14,938 bases of DNA from Bacteroidales bacterium. Its GTDB lineage: Bacteria; Bacteroidota; Bacteroidia; Bacteroidales; FEN-979. This document shows, in pieces, positions 8,123 through 14,893 of this stretch (its first letter is position 1; every line of letters starts with the position of its first letter). The notes under the pieces were generated by a model, which was not told the origin of the DNA, searched no databases, and saw nothing but the letters and a program-made list of their open reading frames with translations. Location of the stretch: the NCBI GenBank assembly GCA_023231065.1, contig JALNWE010000069.1, positions 1-14,938 of the forward strand. Direction: 5' to 3'. Made by a program: the position numbers and the translations under genes.

Positions 8123-9965
8123 TTCGACTTTCAAGGCATTCCGAATCAACAGTTTGCTTTTAATAAGTCTCTTGCTGATCTCCGGTTGTTCTGCTCCCAT
8201 CACCGATGAACAGGAGAACAGGCTCCCTGGCAAACTATTGCCAAAGGCGCTGTTCATAACCTCCGGCATCAGTGATGAAGAACCGCGGCTGGCGCAGGGA
8301 ATCGTTATTGCCATTCAGTCTTTGAACAAGCATGGGGTACCGGTAAGACTTGAAACAAGGGATATTTTATATAATTACAGGGAGATGAGCCGGTATGCCA
8401 TCATCGTTCTTTCGACCTTTCCTGGTTATCACGATGCTGATCGCAGAAATTCCCTCAGCTATATGTCGGATGAGGAACTTGCTAATCTTGAGAAGTTTGT
8501 CAGGAATGGTGGGATGATCATCGCGGGGGATAATGTTGGGCGCAATTATTCAGATGGGACTGACCGGACTACCCTATACCATGAACTTACGCCCGAGAAT
8601 TGGGCGTTATCAAAGTGTTACGGGGCATCACTGACTGAAAAGGATGTGTCCGGTTTTTGTCTCTCCGATTCCTTGCCTTGGGCAACACGAAGGGACTCTT
8701 CGTCTGGCAGGCCGGTCCTCTTCAACCGGGACGTGTGGATGTTGGTTCCAGGTAAAATATGGTCTGACAGCGCTGAAATCCTTGTATCCATATCAGGGGG
8801 GCAGGAGACATTTCCGGGTATCCTGAAGAACAAGTATCAAAAAGGGATGGCTTTTTTCCTGGTTTCTTCAGGGTTCCTGCATCCGATCAATGAAGGTGGT
8901 TACTGGAGTGTGGACGAGATTGAAAAATTTTATGATTATGTGATCGATACTTATGAAGACGAAAACGGAATCAGAGCTAGTTTGAACCCCTGGCCTGACG
9001 CAGCCAGCTATGCCTTTTGTGTGACCCTTAATGCTGAAGGGAACCACGATCAGTACGAGCGGGTTTTCAGAAAACTAGATGAAGAAGATATCTGTCCAAC
9101 CATCTTTGTCGCAGGTATTAAAGATCAGGAAGTCAGGAAATTTCTTCTTTCTCGGAATTATCCACTGGCCTCCAGCGGGTTCTCATTTTTAAAATTCACT
9201 GAATTGAACTATCCGGTAACGGTTGAAGAAATTCTTCGCAACGAAAGCACATGGGATATTAATTTTACCGGATTTCGCTTCCCATATACTCAACCAACGG
9301 TTTTTGGAATGATCGCCCTGGAGGAAAATGGATATAAATTCGAGTCCAGTATAGGAGCTAACAACCTTGATTTTATTCATGGTGCGGTAGTACCTTATAA
9401 CCTTGTGGTTTCGCAGGAAGGATTTTATCGAAGGACTAATATCCTTGAGATTGCACCCACCTACCACGACGATTATTATTTTCTGAGTATAATCGGCCAG
9501 AAATCAAGCCCTGATTCGAATGATCTGACCAAGAATGTCAGGGTTTACAGTGAATACCTGAAAGATTTCTGGATTTACTCGGTAAAGCCATACAAAGGGG
9601 TGATGGTTTTTCTGGGCCATCCAAGGTTCGTCGGCTATAATGATATCACACTTACATCCTTATCCGATTTGATTCATGAAGTGAAAAAGGACCATGCCTG
9701 GCTTGCATCAATGGACCAGGTGGCAGAATTCAGGAGCGGGTTGGGAGCGATGGAATTTTATACCGCCCCCGTTGTGAATGGATTTGATATACGTATCGTT
9801 GCCCCGGATGATATTCGCCTCCATGGAGTTTGCCTGAATGTAGAAGGCAAAGTGAAAAATGTTTCAACTAAGCAGGGAAAGGTAAAAATCATCCACACAG
9901 GAGACCGGTCACAGCTTATTTTTGAGGCATTTGACGGCCAAACTATCAAAATCAGGATGGAATAA
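8094..9965 (+). CDS. Lipoprotein with GATase-like N-terminal domain and degenerate NodB-like C-terminal domain
   Basis: Starting at ATG 8094 the protein has 623 residues. This start gives a lipoprotein signal with lipobox ISGC (C32), preceded by a rather long n-region; the frame is open upstream to 8004 but only inside the preceding coding sequence. The gene overlaps its neighbour by 29 bp. Residues ~50-285 carry alternating strand/helix blocks (KALFITSG, YAIIVLSTFPGY, LEKFVRNGGMIIAGDN) typical of class I glutamine-amidotransferase or ThuA-like folds; no catalytic Cys-His pair could be identified. Residues ~300-545 look NodB-like: a PTIFVAG strand corresponding to TFGIV, GFRFPYTQP (393-401) like motif 3, and VFLGHP (505-510) near the last motif. 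DDG and HxxxH are absent. A short beta tail closes the protein. It is probably an accessory factor for the exported glycan at an outer or inner membrane face; its function is not established. Confidence 0.72.
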   Translation: MKSPLKSSNNSTFKAFRINSLLLISLLLISGCSAPITDEQENRLPGKLLPKALFITSGISDEEPRLAQGIVIAIQSLNKHGVPVRLETRDILYNYREMSRYAIIVLSTFPGYHDADRRNSLSYMSDEELANLEKFVRNGGMIIAGDNVGRNYSDGTDRTTLYHELTPENWALSKCYGASLTEKDVSGFCLSDSLPWATRRDSSSGRPVLFNRDVWMLVPGKIWSDSAEILVSISGGQETFPGILKNKYQKGMAFFLVSSGFLHPINEGGYWSVDEIEKFYDYVIDTYEDENGIRASLNPWPDAASYAFCVTLNAEGNHDQYERVFRKLDEEDICPTIFVAGIKDQEVRKFLLSRNYPLASSGFSFLKFTELNYPVTVEEILRNESTWDINFTGFRFPYTQPTVFGMIALEENGYKFESSIGANNLDFIHGAVVPYNLVVSQEGFYRRTNILEIAPTYHDDYYFLSIIGQKSSPDSNDLTKNVRVYSEYLKDFWIYSVKPYKGVMVFLGHPRFVGYNDITLTSLSDLIHEVKKDHAWLASMDQVAEFRSGLGAMEFYTAPVVNGFDIRIVAPDDIRLHGVCLNVEGKVKNVSTKQGKVKIIHTGDRSQLIFEAFDGQTIKIRME

Positions 9966-10021
9966 ATTCAATTCCTTCTATAAAATTTCTATCTTTATCG
10001 GAGTTGTGATTCTATTTTTGA

Positions 10022-10118
10022 GTCCACTCCGAAAACTACTTTTCACCGCCAGGTCGCTAAGGCACGAAATTTTAAATAATTGGATATGATATATTTGCGT
10101 CTTTGCGTCGTGGTAAAA
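10022..10118 (-). repeat. ~100-bp inverted repeat, right copy (unit I)
   Basis: Read on the - strand, this matches 761-860: TTTTACCACGA, then the AAAGACGC...AAAATTT core, then GTGAAAAGT and TTTTCGGAGT, with a 3-nt gap and about a dozen mismatches. It starts 56 bp after the last operon gene. It faces its partner across 9.2 kb, so homologous recombination between the two would invert the whole polysaccharide operon. Confidence 0.8.
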
Positions 10119-10136
10119 TGAATGATTTGACTTTTC

Positions 10137-10186
10137 GAGCAGGCTCAAACTTCCCGCTGTAACCTTTGGTTAAAACATTTTTATTT
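10137..10186 (+). repeat. 50-bp direct repeat, right copy (unit D)
   Basis: This is the second copy of the repeat at 713-762, same orientation, 49/50 identical. Here D is separated from unit I by 18 bp, whereas on the left the two units abut. The relative orientation of D and I also differs between the two sides, so the pair is not a single element copied as a block. Confidence 0.85.
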
Positions 10187-10487
10187 GATTTTTACAAAAC
10201 ATTTTGTATTTTTATAGCTCATTATAAGATACAGTATCCAGGCAAAATAGGTTCACCCTTGCTGGTTTTTTTCCTGGTACTGAAAAACAACCTGGCCCTT
10301 AAATTAATCCCCGGCTTTTTTCAGGTTGTAAAATTTCCAAAGGCATCAAATCGCGATACAGTACCGATACAGGATCGATACAGGATGGATACAGGATCCA
10401 TGGATCTCAATGTTTATAATCTTGGAGACCAATTGAACTTAACAGGGTCTGCAATTACCTGGTAGGGGCGGGAAATAAAAAAGGCTT
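10187..10487. other. Intergenic stretch without a supported gene
   Basis: This stretch holds low-complexity and repeat debris: a gatacagtatcc fragment near 10229, an 11-bp tandem repeat at 10355-10398, and no convincing coding sequence. An open frame at 10166-10465 begins inside the direct repeat, reads through the tandem repeat and has no recognisable domain. No RNA gene or strong terminator was seen. Confidence 0.5.
10355..10398 (+). repeat. Four tandem copies of an 11-bp unit, gatacaggatc
   Basis: The units are gatacagtacc, gatacaggatc, gatacaggatg and gatacaggatc, head to tail without gaps. A related gatacagtatcc occurs about 120 bp upstream. Such GATACAGGAT arrays are a familiar kind of intergenic repeat in Bacteroidota (recalled, not searched). 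Confidence 0.85.
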
Positions 10488-10741
10488 TTCACTGGACAGC
10501 CGTATTTGGATATCCGAATCCTTCTACGAATGAAATTGGGTTCAAGGCGCTTCCGGGTGGAATGAGAGGCAGCGAAGGTGGTTTCGGTTTCTTGAATACC
10601 ACTGGCGAATGGTGGGCGCTTGATGGTATTCATGGATATCTACAACAACCACGAAAAGTACTTAATTCTCTATATGATGGTATAACAAGAGACTGGATTC
10701 ATACTGATAATGCACTTTCAGTCAGGTGTGTTAAAAATTAA
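10488..10741 (+). pseudogene. 5'-truncated FISUMP-domain gene copy (C-terminal 83 codons only)
   Basis: From 10490 the frame reads HWTAVFGYPNP...LSVRCVKN and stops with TAA at 10739-10741. The translation matches the last 83 residues of the FISUMP protein encoded at 13476-14852 at 70 of 83 positions, and the DNA matches at about 225 of 252. There is no start codon or signal peptide: an in-frame TAG lies at 10463-10465 and the upstream part of the gene is missing. The frame itself is undamaged. The copy could be a decayed paralogue left by a deletion or insertion, or a silent cassette that donates sequence to the full-length gene. The boundary of homology is sharp on both sides. Confidence 0.8.
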
Positions 10742-10770
10742 TGTGCGCAATGAGCGCGAAGCGGCGAAGT
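10488..10770 (+). repeat. 283-bp duplicated block, copy 1 (FISUMP 3' end plus tail)
   Basis: This block aligns with 14599-14881 at a constant offset of 4111 bp with no insertions or deletions. It includes 29 bp beyond the stop codon (tgtgcgcaatgagcgcg then aagcggcgaagt), which are identical in both copies. Beyond 10770 the sequences diverge. Confidence 0.85.
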
Positions 10771-11138
10771 GCGCATTGAATCGGTGAGATGCTATTGTGT
10801 AAATGTTTATCAAAGCATGCAGATATGTATATGTTATATAGATATTCAGTGAAATTGGTTAATAAAATTGACTTATTCTCATTTCATTATTTCTTACATA
10901 TAATTGTACCCATTCTCTACATATTGATTATTTGATCACACTCTACAATTTAGTTTTAATGCGGTTTTGCGAATAAATTCCTTTTAGGAGTAGATTCATT
11001 TTATAACGTACTTTGTTATTTAAAAATATTACAAATAACAATAATGTTATGAATATGCTTGACTTTAACTCACAAATTTCTTATTTTTGTCCTTAAGTTT
11101 TTGAATTATGTAATACAGTCACAATTTAAATTTGACTT
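10771..11138. other. AT-rich intergenic region with promoter
   Basis: This strongly AT-rich stretch has no coding sequence I can support. It contains a likely promoter near its right end (11059-11089). No RNA structure or repeat beyond the end of the duplicated block was recognised. Confidence 0.5.
11059..11089 (+). promoter_or_regulatory. Bacteroidota-type promoter (TTG ... TAnnTTTG)
   Basis: TTG at 11059-11061 is followed after 20 bp by TATTTTTG at 11082-11089. This fits the TTTG / TAnnTTTG -33/-7 pattern known for Bacteroidota primary sigma factors. It lies 50 bp upstream of the short ORF at 11139 and about 130 bp upstream of the GH16-like gene, with no other gene between. Because the region is AT-rich, a chance match is possible. 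Confidence 0.55.
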
Positions 11139-11222
11139 ATGAAAATTCTTTTGATATTCTGTCTTATTCTCATGTTTTATTTCTCTGTAGATGATTTAAA
11201 ATCTCAAAATTTATGCATATGA
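11139..11222 (+). CDS. 27-residue signal-peptide-like ORF, overlapping the next gene start
   Basis: ATG at 11139 opens 27 codons (MKILLIFCLILMFYFSV then DDLKSQNLCI) ending in TGA at 11220-11222. It reads as a Lys-initiated hydrophobic segment with a cleavage-like KSQN end, that is, a signal peptide with almost no mature protein. Its stop overlaps the ATG at 11219 of the GH16-like gene in an ATGA arrangement. It could be a coupling or leader ORF, a remnant of a secreted gene, or chance. I do not recognise a family. Confidence 0.4.
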   Translation: MKILLIFCLILMFYFSVDDLKSQNLCI

Positions 11223-12433
11223 AAAAACAATTTTTTTTAACGTTTTTATTATTCTTACTTTCACTTGGAGTATTTTCTCAAATGTGGAGTGATTGTGTCT
11301 ACGAAAAACCAATGGCTAATGTCAATCTCGTTTCCATAAGTGACATAAAAGCATCGGGATGGGCTTTATACGAGCCATTTACGGATGATTTTAATACCTC
11401 AACCCTTGACAGGTTAAAATGGAGTCCTGTGGATTGGCAGTGTCATGACATGTCAGAGCTTGCTTACTTTAGGGATCAACTGGATAATGTAAAAGTTGAA
11501 AATGGGTCACTTTTACTTAGATGTAAACCTGATACCGCATGGACCTGCGGTGATCCCCCGATCACTCGCAATTTTTCGAGTGGATATGTATCATCAAAGT
11601 ACACAACAAGATTTGGTTATATTGAAGTTAAATGCAAATTACCTGCAGATATAAACCTTAATCCATGTTTCTGGACGTACGGAACCTACTGGCCTGATCA
11701 TTGTCGTCGTTATGACGAAATAGATGTGAATGAATACATTCCTTATGAAGGTTCTAATCAAACTTTCAGACAGTCTATTCTCAGAAAATACGACTATTGT
11801 GCTGAAAATACGCTACAAGTAGAATGTAAAGATTTACTTTTCAGTCAACCATATACTAACCAGGATATTATTTTTGGTCTCGAATGGTTACCCACAGAAA
11901 TCAATTTTTTTGTTAACGGTTTATTAACAAATTCTTATAAATACACGGATATTGATGAATGGGTTAGTCCTGGAAATTATCCTGACCGAAGTGTTTTCAC
12001 ATGCGTTGATTTTACCAATGGTGTGGCGCAATACATATTTTTAAGTCTATCGTTAAACCCCTATGATCCACCGATTAATTTGGCCCAGGGTTGGTCATTA
12101 GATTGGGTGAGATCCTTTAAGCTTGTACAGGGTTTTAATTACGAATGGAATCCTAATTATATAAGTTTGAATGACCCCAATCTTACGAGAGTACACAAGG
12201 TAGTTAAAATCGGTGGGTATGGTCATAGCGGTGACATACCTGTAAACAGTAACATTACCTTATGGGGAGAAGATTATGTTTACTTAGATGAAAACTTTTC
12301 TCTTCCACCAGAAACGGAATTTACTGTTAGAGCTATTGTCACTGCGCCTGAGTTATTCTATTCTAATTCAAATCTACCAGATCCACAAACCGTTTTTAAT
12401 CCAGATAAAGTGTTTAATCCTAATTCCTACTAA
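11219..12433 (+). CDS. Secreted GH16-type glycoside hydrolase with C-terminal beta module
   Basis: The protein is 404 aa from ATG 11219 (an in-frame ATG at 11213 adds two residues) with a signal peptide ending VFSQ. A jelly-roll GH16 domain spans about 48-310: TDDFN, SGYVSSKY and FGYIEVKCKLP are typical strands, and DEIDVNE holds the complete ExDxxE catalytic motif with E167, D169 and E172. The ExDxxE form with the extra residue is that of laminarinase/agarase-like members, which cut beta-1,3 or beta-1,4 glycans with retention. The substrate cannot be told from sequence alone. After it, GDIPVNSNITLWGEDYVYLDENF (in parts) resembles the '3-coathanger stack' module of Bacteroidota exoproteins. 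About ten cysteines are present, which is high for this family and suggests disulfides. No T9SS tail is visible. It is the first full gene of a three-gene operon. Confidence 0.82.
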   Translation: MKKQFFLTFLLFLLSLGVFSQMWSDCVYEKPMANVNLVSISDIKASGWALYEPFTDDFNTSTLDRLKWSPVDWQCHDMSELAYFRDQLDNVKVENGSLLLRCKPDTAWTCGDPPITRNFSSGYVSSKYTTRFGYIEVKCKLPADINLNPCFWTYGTYWPDHCRRYDEIDVNEYIPYEGSNQTFRQSILRKYDYCAENTLQVECKDLLFSQPYTNQDIIFGLEWLPTEINFFVNGLLTNSYKYTDIDEWVSPGNYPDRSVFTCVDFTNGVAQYIFLSLSLNPYDPPINLAQGWSLDWVRSFKLVQGFNYEWNPNYISLNDPNLTRVHKVVKIGGYGHSGDIPVNSNITLWGEDYVYLDENFSLPPETEFTVRAIVTAPELFYSNSNLPDPQTVFNPDKVFNPNSY

Positions 12434-12435
12434 TC

Positions 12436-13476
12436 ATGAAAACAAATCTTTTAACTTTTTTCTTATTCATGTTATTTGCATGTAATGTGATGTCACAATC
12501 AGTACCTAACAGCAACGGTGGCATAAAGGTATTCCAGAGTGGGGATATCTCCATCGGGTCACAATCAGTTGGTGGGTTTGGTTTAAACCTTCAACCCTGC
12601 GGATACATGTATTTGAATCCATCATTATACGCGGCTTACAATTGGTTGAATTTAGTAGCAACCCATCATTCCTTGCAAGTATGTAACATCGTTCAGGGAA
12701 TAGCTCCGGCTTATGACCATAAAAGTTGGGATAGAGGTGATGGGTGGAGATATGCAAAGGGTGGATTCATGACAGGCACCGATGACAGATTCTGCATAAA
12801 CATCAATGACCTTCAAAATCCACTCGATGTTGTAATGAGACTTCATGGCGTTTCGTACAATCTTATTTCTGATGAAGAAGCACTTTCAGATTCCATGACA
12901 TACATTGACAAGGAAGGGATATCGCACACGGTCTATGTGGGTGGATCAAAGTGGGACAACAGACTTAGCCCTGATATTATCGAACAATTATCGTCTGAAC
13001 TAAAATGGAAACATTTTGGATTGATGGCACAGGAAGTCCAGAAGGTGTTGCCAGAAGCAGTACGTACAATGCCAGACAACACACTTGCCGTTAATTACAA
13101 TGCTATCATTCCTTATCTTATCGAAACCATAAAATACCTATACGGCGATCAGAATTCTCTTGCAGTGCCGGGTCAATCTGGGAGATTTCTTAAGAATTTA
13201 TCGGATAATACAATTGAATCTACATCAATGCTATTTCAGAATAAACCGAATCCATTCTCAGAATCTACTGATATCGCGTATACACTGGACAACAAAGTAC
13301 AAAATGCGACCATAATGCTGTTTGATATGCAGGGTACACTACTTAAAACGTATGATCTTGATAAAACTGGTCACATCACGATCCAATCGTACGAGTTCAA
13401 ACCTGGCATGTATCTGTATAGCCTCATTACCGATGGTGCAGAAATTGATACAAAAAGAATGATCCTTACCAACTAA
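12436..13476 (+). CDS. Secreted protein with S74 chaperone-like domain and T9SS type A sorting domain
   Basis: The 346-aa protein has a signal peptide (1-20). Residues ~113-235 resemble the peptidase S74 / tailspike intramolecular chaperone domain: RLHGVSYNL (135-143), KHFGLMAQEVQKVLPEAV (192-209) and VNYNAIIPYLIETIKYL (219-235). In active members the dyad sits in SDxRLK; here the aligned segment is TDDRFC, so the Ser is Thr115 and the Lys is Cys120. Self-cleavage is therefore doubtful. Residues ~264-346 (FQNKPNPFSESTDIAY..., GMYLYSLITDG, KRMILTN) form a type A T9SS C-terminal domain, directing export to the surface. It starts 2 bp after the GH16-like gene's stop and overlaps the next gene by 1 bp. 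It probably is an oligomeric surface or matrix protein; the N-terminal 110 residues are unassigned. Confidence 0.82.
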   Translation: MKTNLLTFFLFMLFACNVMSQSVPNSNGGIKVFQSGDISIGSQSVGGFGLNLQPCGYMYLNPSLYAAYNWLNLVATHHSLQVCNIVQGIAPAYDHKSWDRGDGWRYAKGGFMTGTDDRFCININDLQNPLDVVMRLHGVSYNLISDEEALSDSMTYIDKEGISHTVYVGGSKWDNRLSPDIIEQLSSELKWKHFGLMAQEVQKVLPEAVRTMPDNTLAVNYNAIIPYLIETIKYLYGDQNSLAVPGQSGRFLKNLSDNTIESTSMLFQNKPNPFSESTDIAYTLDNKVQNATIMLFDMQGTLLKTYDLDKTGHITIQSYEFKPGMYLYSLITDGAEIDTKRMILTN

Positions 13477-14852
13477 TGAATAGAGCCATGAAAAAGATTC
13501 TCATTTTTCTGAGCCTGTTTTTCTACCTGTTATCACCATCAGCGCAGGTATCTGTAACATTAAGGAGTAAATATTTAGGAAATTATTTATTTTTAGATTC
13601 GATAATAGTAGAAAATATAACACAGGCGGATCAAATTATCCTACATGCGCCCCAAGACATTAACACTTATGTTATTGATTTAATAACGGGGACAATAGTC
13701 ACTGGGGTTGGGGAGATCAATAAAAATGGGACCGGTATTTATGGATCAATAAATTTACCTGGCCGGTTTCAAGTCGCAATAAACCTTCTCACACCTGAAA
13801 ACATCAAGATATCCCTTATTGATATAGAGGGAAAAATAAATAATTTCTGGGAAGTAGGGTGTGGGGCAGGATTAAATACGATGGATTTATTAATCGGGCC
13901 TGATAAGATGTTTATTTGTCAGATTAAAAGCAAATCGGTTACTAAAAATTTTAAAATATTTGGCAAGAGGGGTAATACAACAAATCTGATCCGCAATATA
14001 GGGGGCAAAGGGACGGAATTAACCTCTAAATCCAATTCAGTATTTCATTACAATCCCGGGGATGGTATAAGGTTTACCACCATTAAAAATGGTATGAATT
14101 CTAATTCTGTGACCAGTACCCCAATCAACAACGATTCTATTCTAATATACCTATCGGAACCATGTCCAAACACACCGACAGTTACTGATTTCGATGGTAA
14201 TTCGTATGGTACAGTCCTAATCAATAATAAATGTTGGACAAGGGAAAACATCCGGTCGGTCCACTATTCGGATGGTACACCATTGATAGATGGAACTGGG
14301 CATGGAAGTATATATGGTGACTATACCACAAAATACTGGTTTGATTATAACGATGATCCGGTACTTTCTGTCATATACGGCAAATTATATACCGGTGCAG
14401 CAGCAATGAATGGTGCAGATGGCCTCGTTGAAGAAAACGTACAGGGTATCTGTCCGAATGGTTGGCATGTTGCAAGAGCATCAGATTGGTGTAACATGGA
14501 AATGTTTGTGGATAGTACAATAACAAATTGTATTTATGGACCACACTTCGGTTTCGTTGGTGCAAATATCAGAAACAAAATATCAGAAACTGATACCATT
14601 CACTGGGCAGCCGTATTTGGATATCCGAATCCTGCTACGAATGAAAGTGGGTTCAAGGCGCTTCCGGGAGGAATGAGAAACAGCGGCGGCGAGTTCCATT
14701 ACTTGAATAACACTGGTGAATGGTGGGCGCTTGATGGCATTCATGGATATCAACAACAACCACGAAGGGTGATTACTTCTCTATATGATGGGATAACAAG
14801 AGACTGGATTCACACTGATAATGCACTTTCAGTCAGGTGCGTCAAAAATTAA
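13476..14852 (+). CDS. Secreted FISUMP (major paralogous) domain protein, C-type-lectin-like
   Basis: The 458-aa protein starts at ATG 13476, overlapping the previous stop (TAATG); ATG 13488 is an alternative and gives a tighter signal peptide. A signal peptide ends at SAQ. Residues ~25-225 are a beta-rich region of unknown family. Residues ~237-458 match the FISUMP domain: TDFDGNSYGTVLINNKCWTREN (in parts), YGKLYTGAAAMNG, GICPNGWHVA, FKALPGGMRN, TGEWWALDG and LSVRCVKN. This domain is related to C-type-lectin/FGE-like folds, whose C-terminal surface often binds ligands and is diversified in some families. Residues 376-458 are duplicated in the truncated copy at 10488-10741, with changes focused on residues 402-411. 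It likely is a surface adhesin or matrix protein made together with the GH16-like and S74-domain proteins. Confidence 0.85.
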   Translation: MNRAMKKILIFLSLFFYLLSPSAQVSVTLRSKYLGNYLFLDSIIVENITQADQIILHAPQDINTYVIDLITGTIVTGVGEINKNGTGIYGSINLPGRFQVAINLLTPENIKISLIDIEGKINNFWEVGCGAGLNTMDLLIGPDKMFICQIKSKSVTKNFKIFGKRGNTTNLIRNIGGKGTELTSKSNSVFHYNPGDGIRFTTIKNGMNSNSVTSTPINNDSILIYLSEPCPNTPTVTDFDGNSYGTVLINNKCWTRENIRSVHYSDGTPLIDGTGHGSIYGDYTTKYWFDYNDDPVLSVIYGKLYTGAAAMNGADGLVEENVQGICPNGWHVARASDWCNMEMFVDSTITNCIYGPHFGFVGANIRNKISETDTIHWAAVFGYPNPATNESGFKALPGGMRNSGGEFHYLNNTGEWWALDGIHGYQQQPRRVITSLYDGITRDWIHTDNALSVRCVKN

Positions 14853-14881
14853 TGTGCGCAATGAGCGCGAAGCGGCGAAGT
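14599..14881 (+). repeat. 283-bp duplicated block, copy 2 (inside and after the FISUMP gene)
   Basis: This is the partner of 10488-10770. It covers the last 84 codons (including the stop) of the full-length gene and 29 bp after the stop. The difference density is about 11 in the 33 nt at 14679-14711 and about 16 in the other 219 coding nt. Confidence 0.85.
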
Positions 14882-14890
14882 TCGCACATT
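14851..14890 (+). terminator. Stem-loop at the end of the FISUMP operon
   Basis: AATGTGCG at 14851-14858 is complementary to CGCACATT at 14883-14890, an 8-bp stem around a 24-nt GC-rich loop, followed by TTG rather than a long T run. It overlaps the stop codon and lies between two convergent units (this operon and the tRNA). The first copy of the duplicated block lacks the right arm. Terminator function is inferred from position. Confidence 0.5.
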
Positions 14891-14893
14891 TTG

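Noticed and set aside
9999..10031. cggagt...actccg hairpin after the polysaccharide operon as terminator
   Set aside because: The stem is only 6 bp with a 21-nt loop and no T run after it, and it overlaps the inverted repeat; the evidence is too weak.
10355..10398. CRISPR-like array
   Set aside because: The units are 11 bp with no spacers, so this is a simple tandem repeat.
10166..10465. 99-codon open frame between the two operons
   Set aside because: It begins inside the 50-bp direct repeat, runs through the 11-bp tandem repeat and has no recognisable domain, so it is likely chance.
10488..14881. The two FISUMP 3' ends as a simple DGR template/variable repeat pair
   Set aside because: Several differences (for example GAA/GGC, GGT/GAG, T/C at third positions) have no adenine in a consistent template copy, and no reverse transcriptase is in the window. 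A direct template-variable relation does not fit; only the wider diversification idea is kept.
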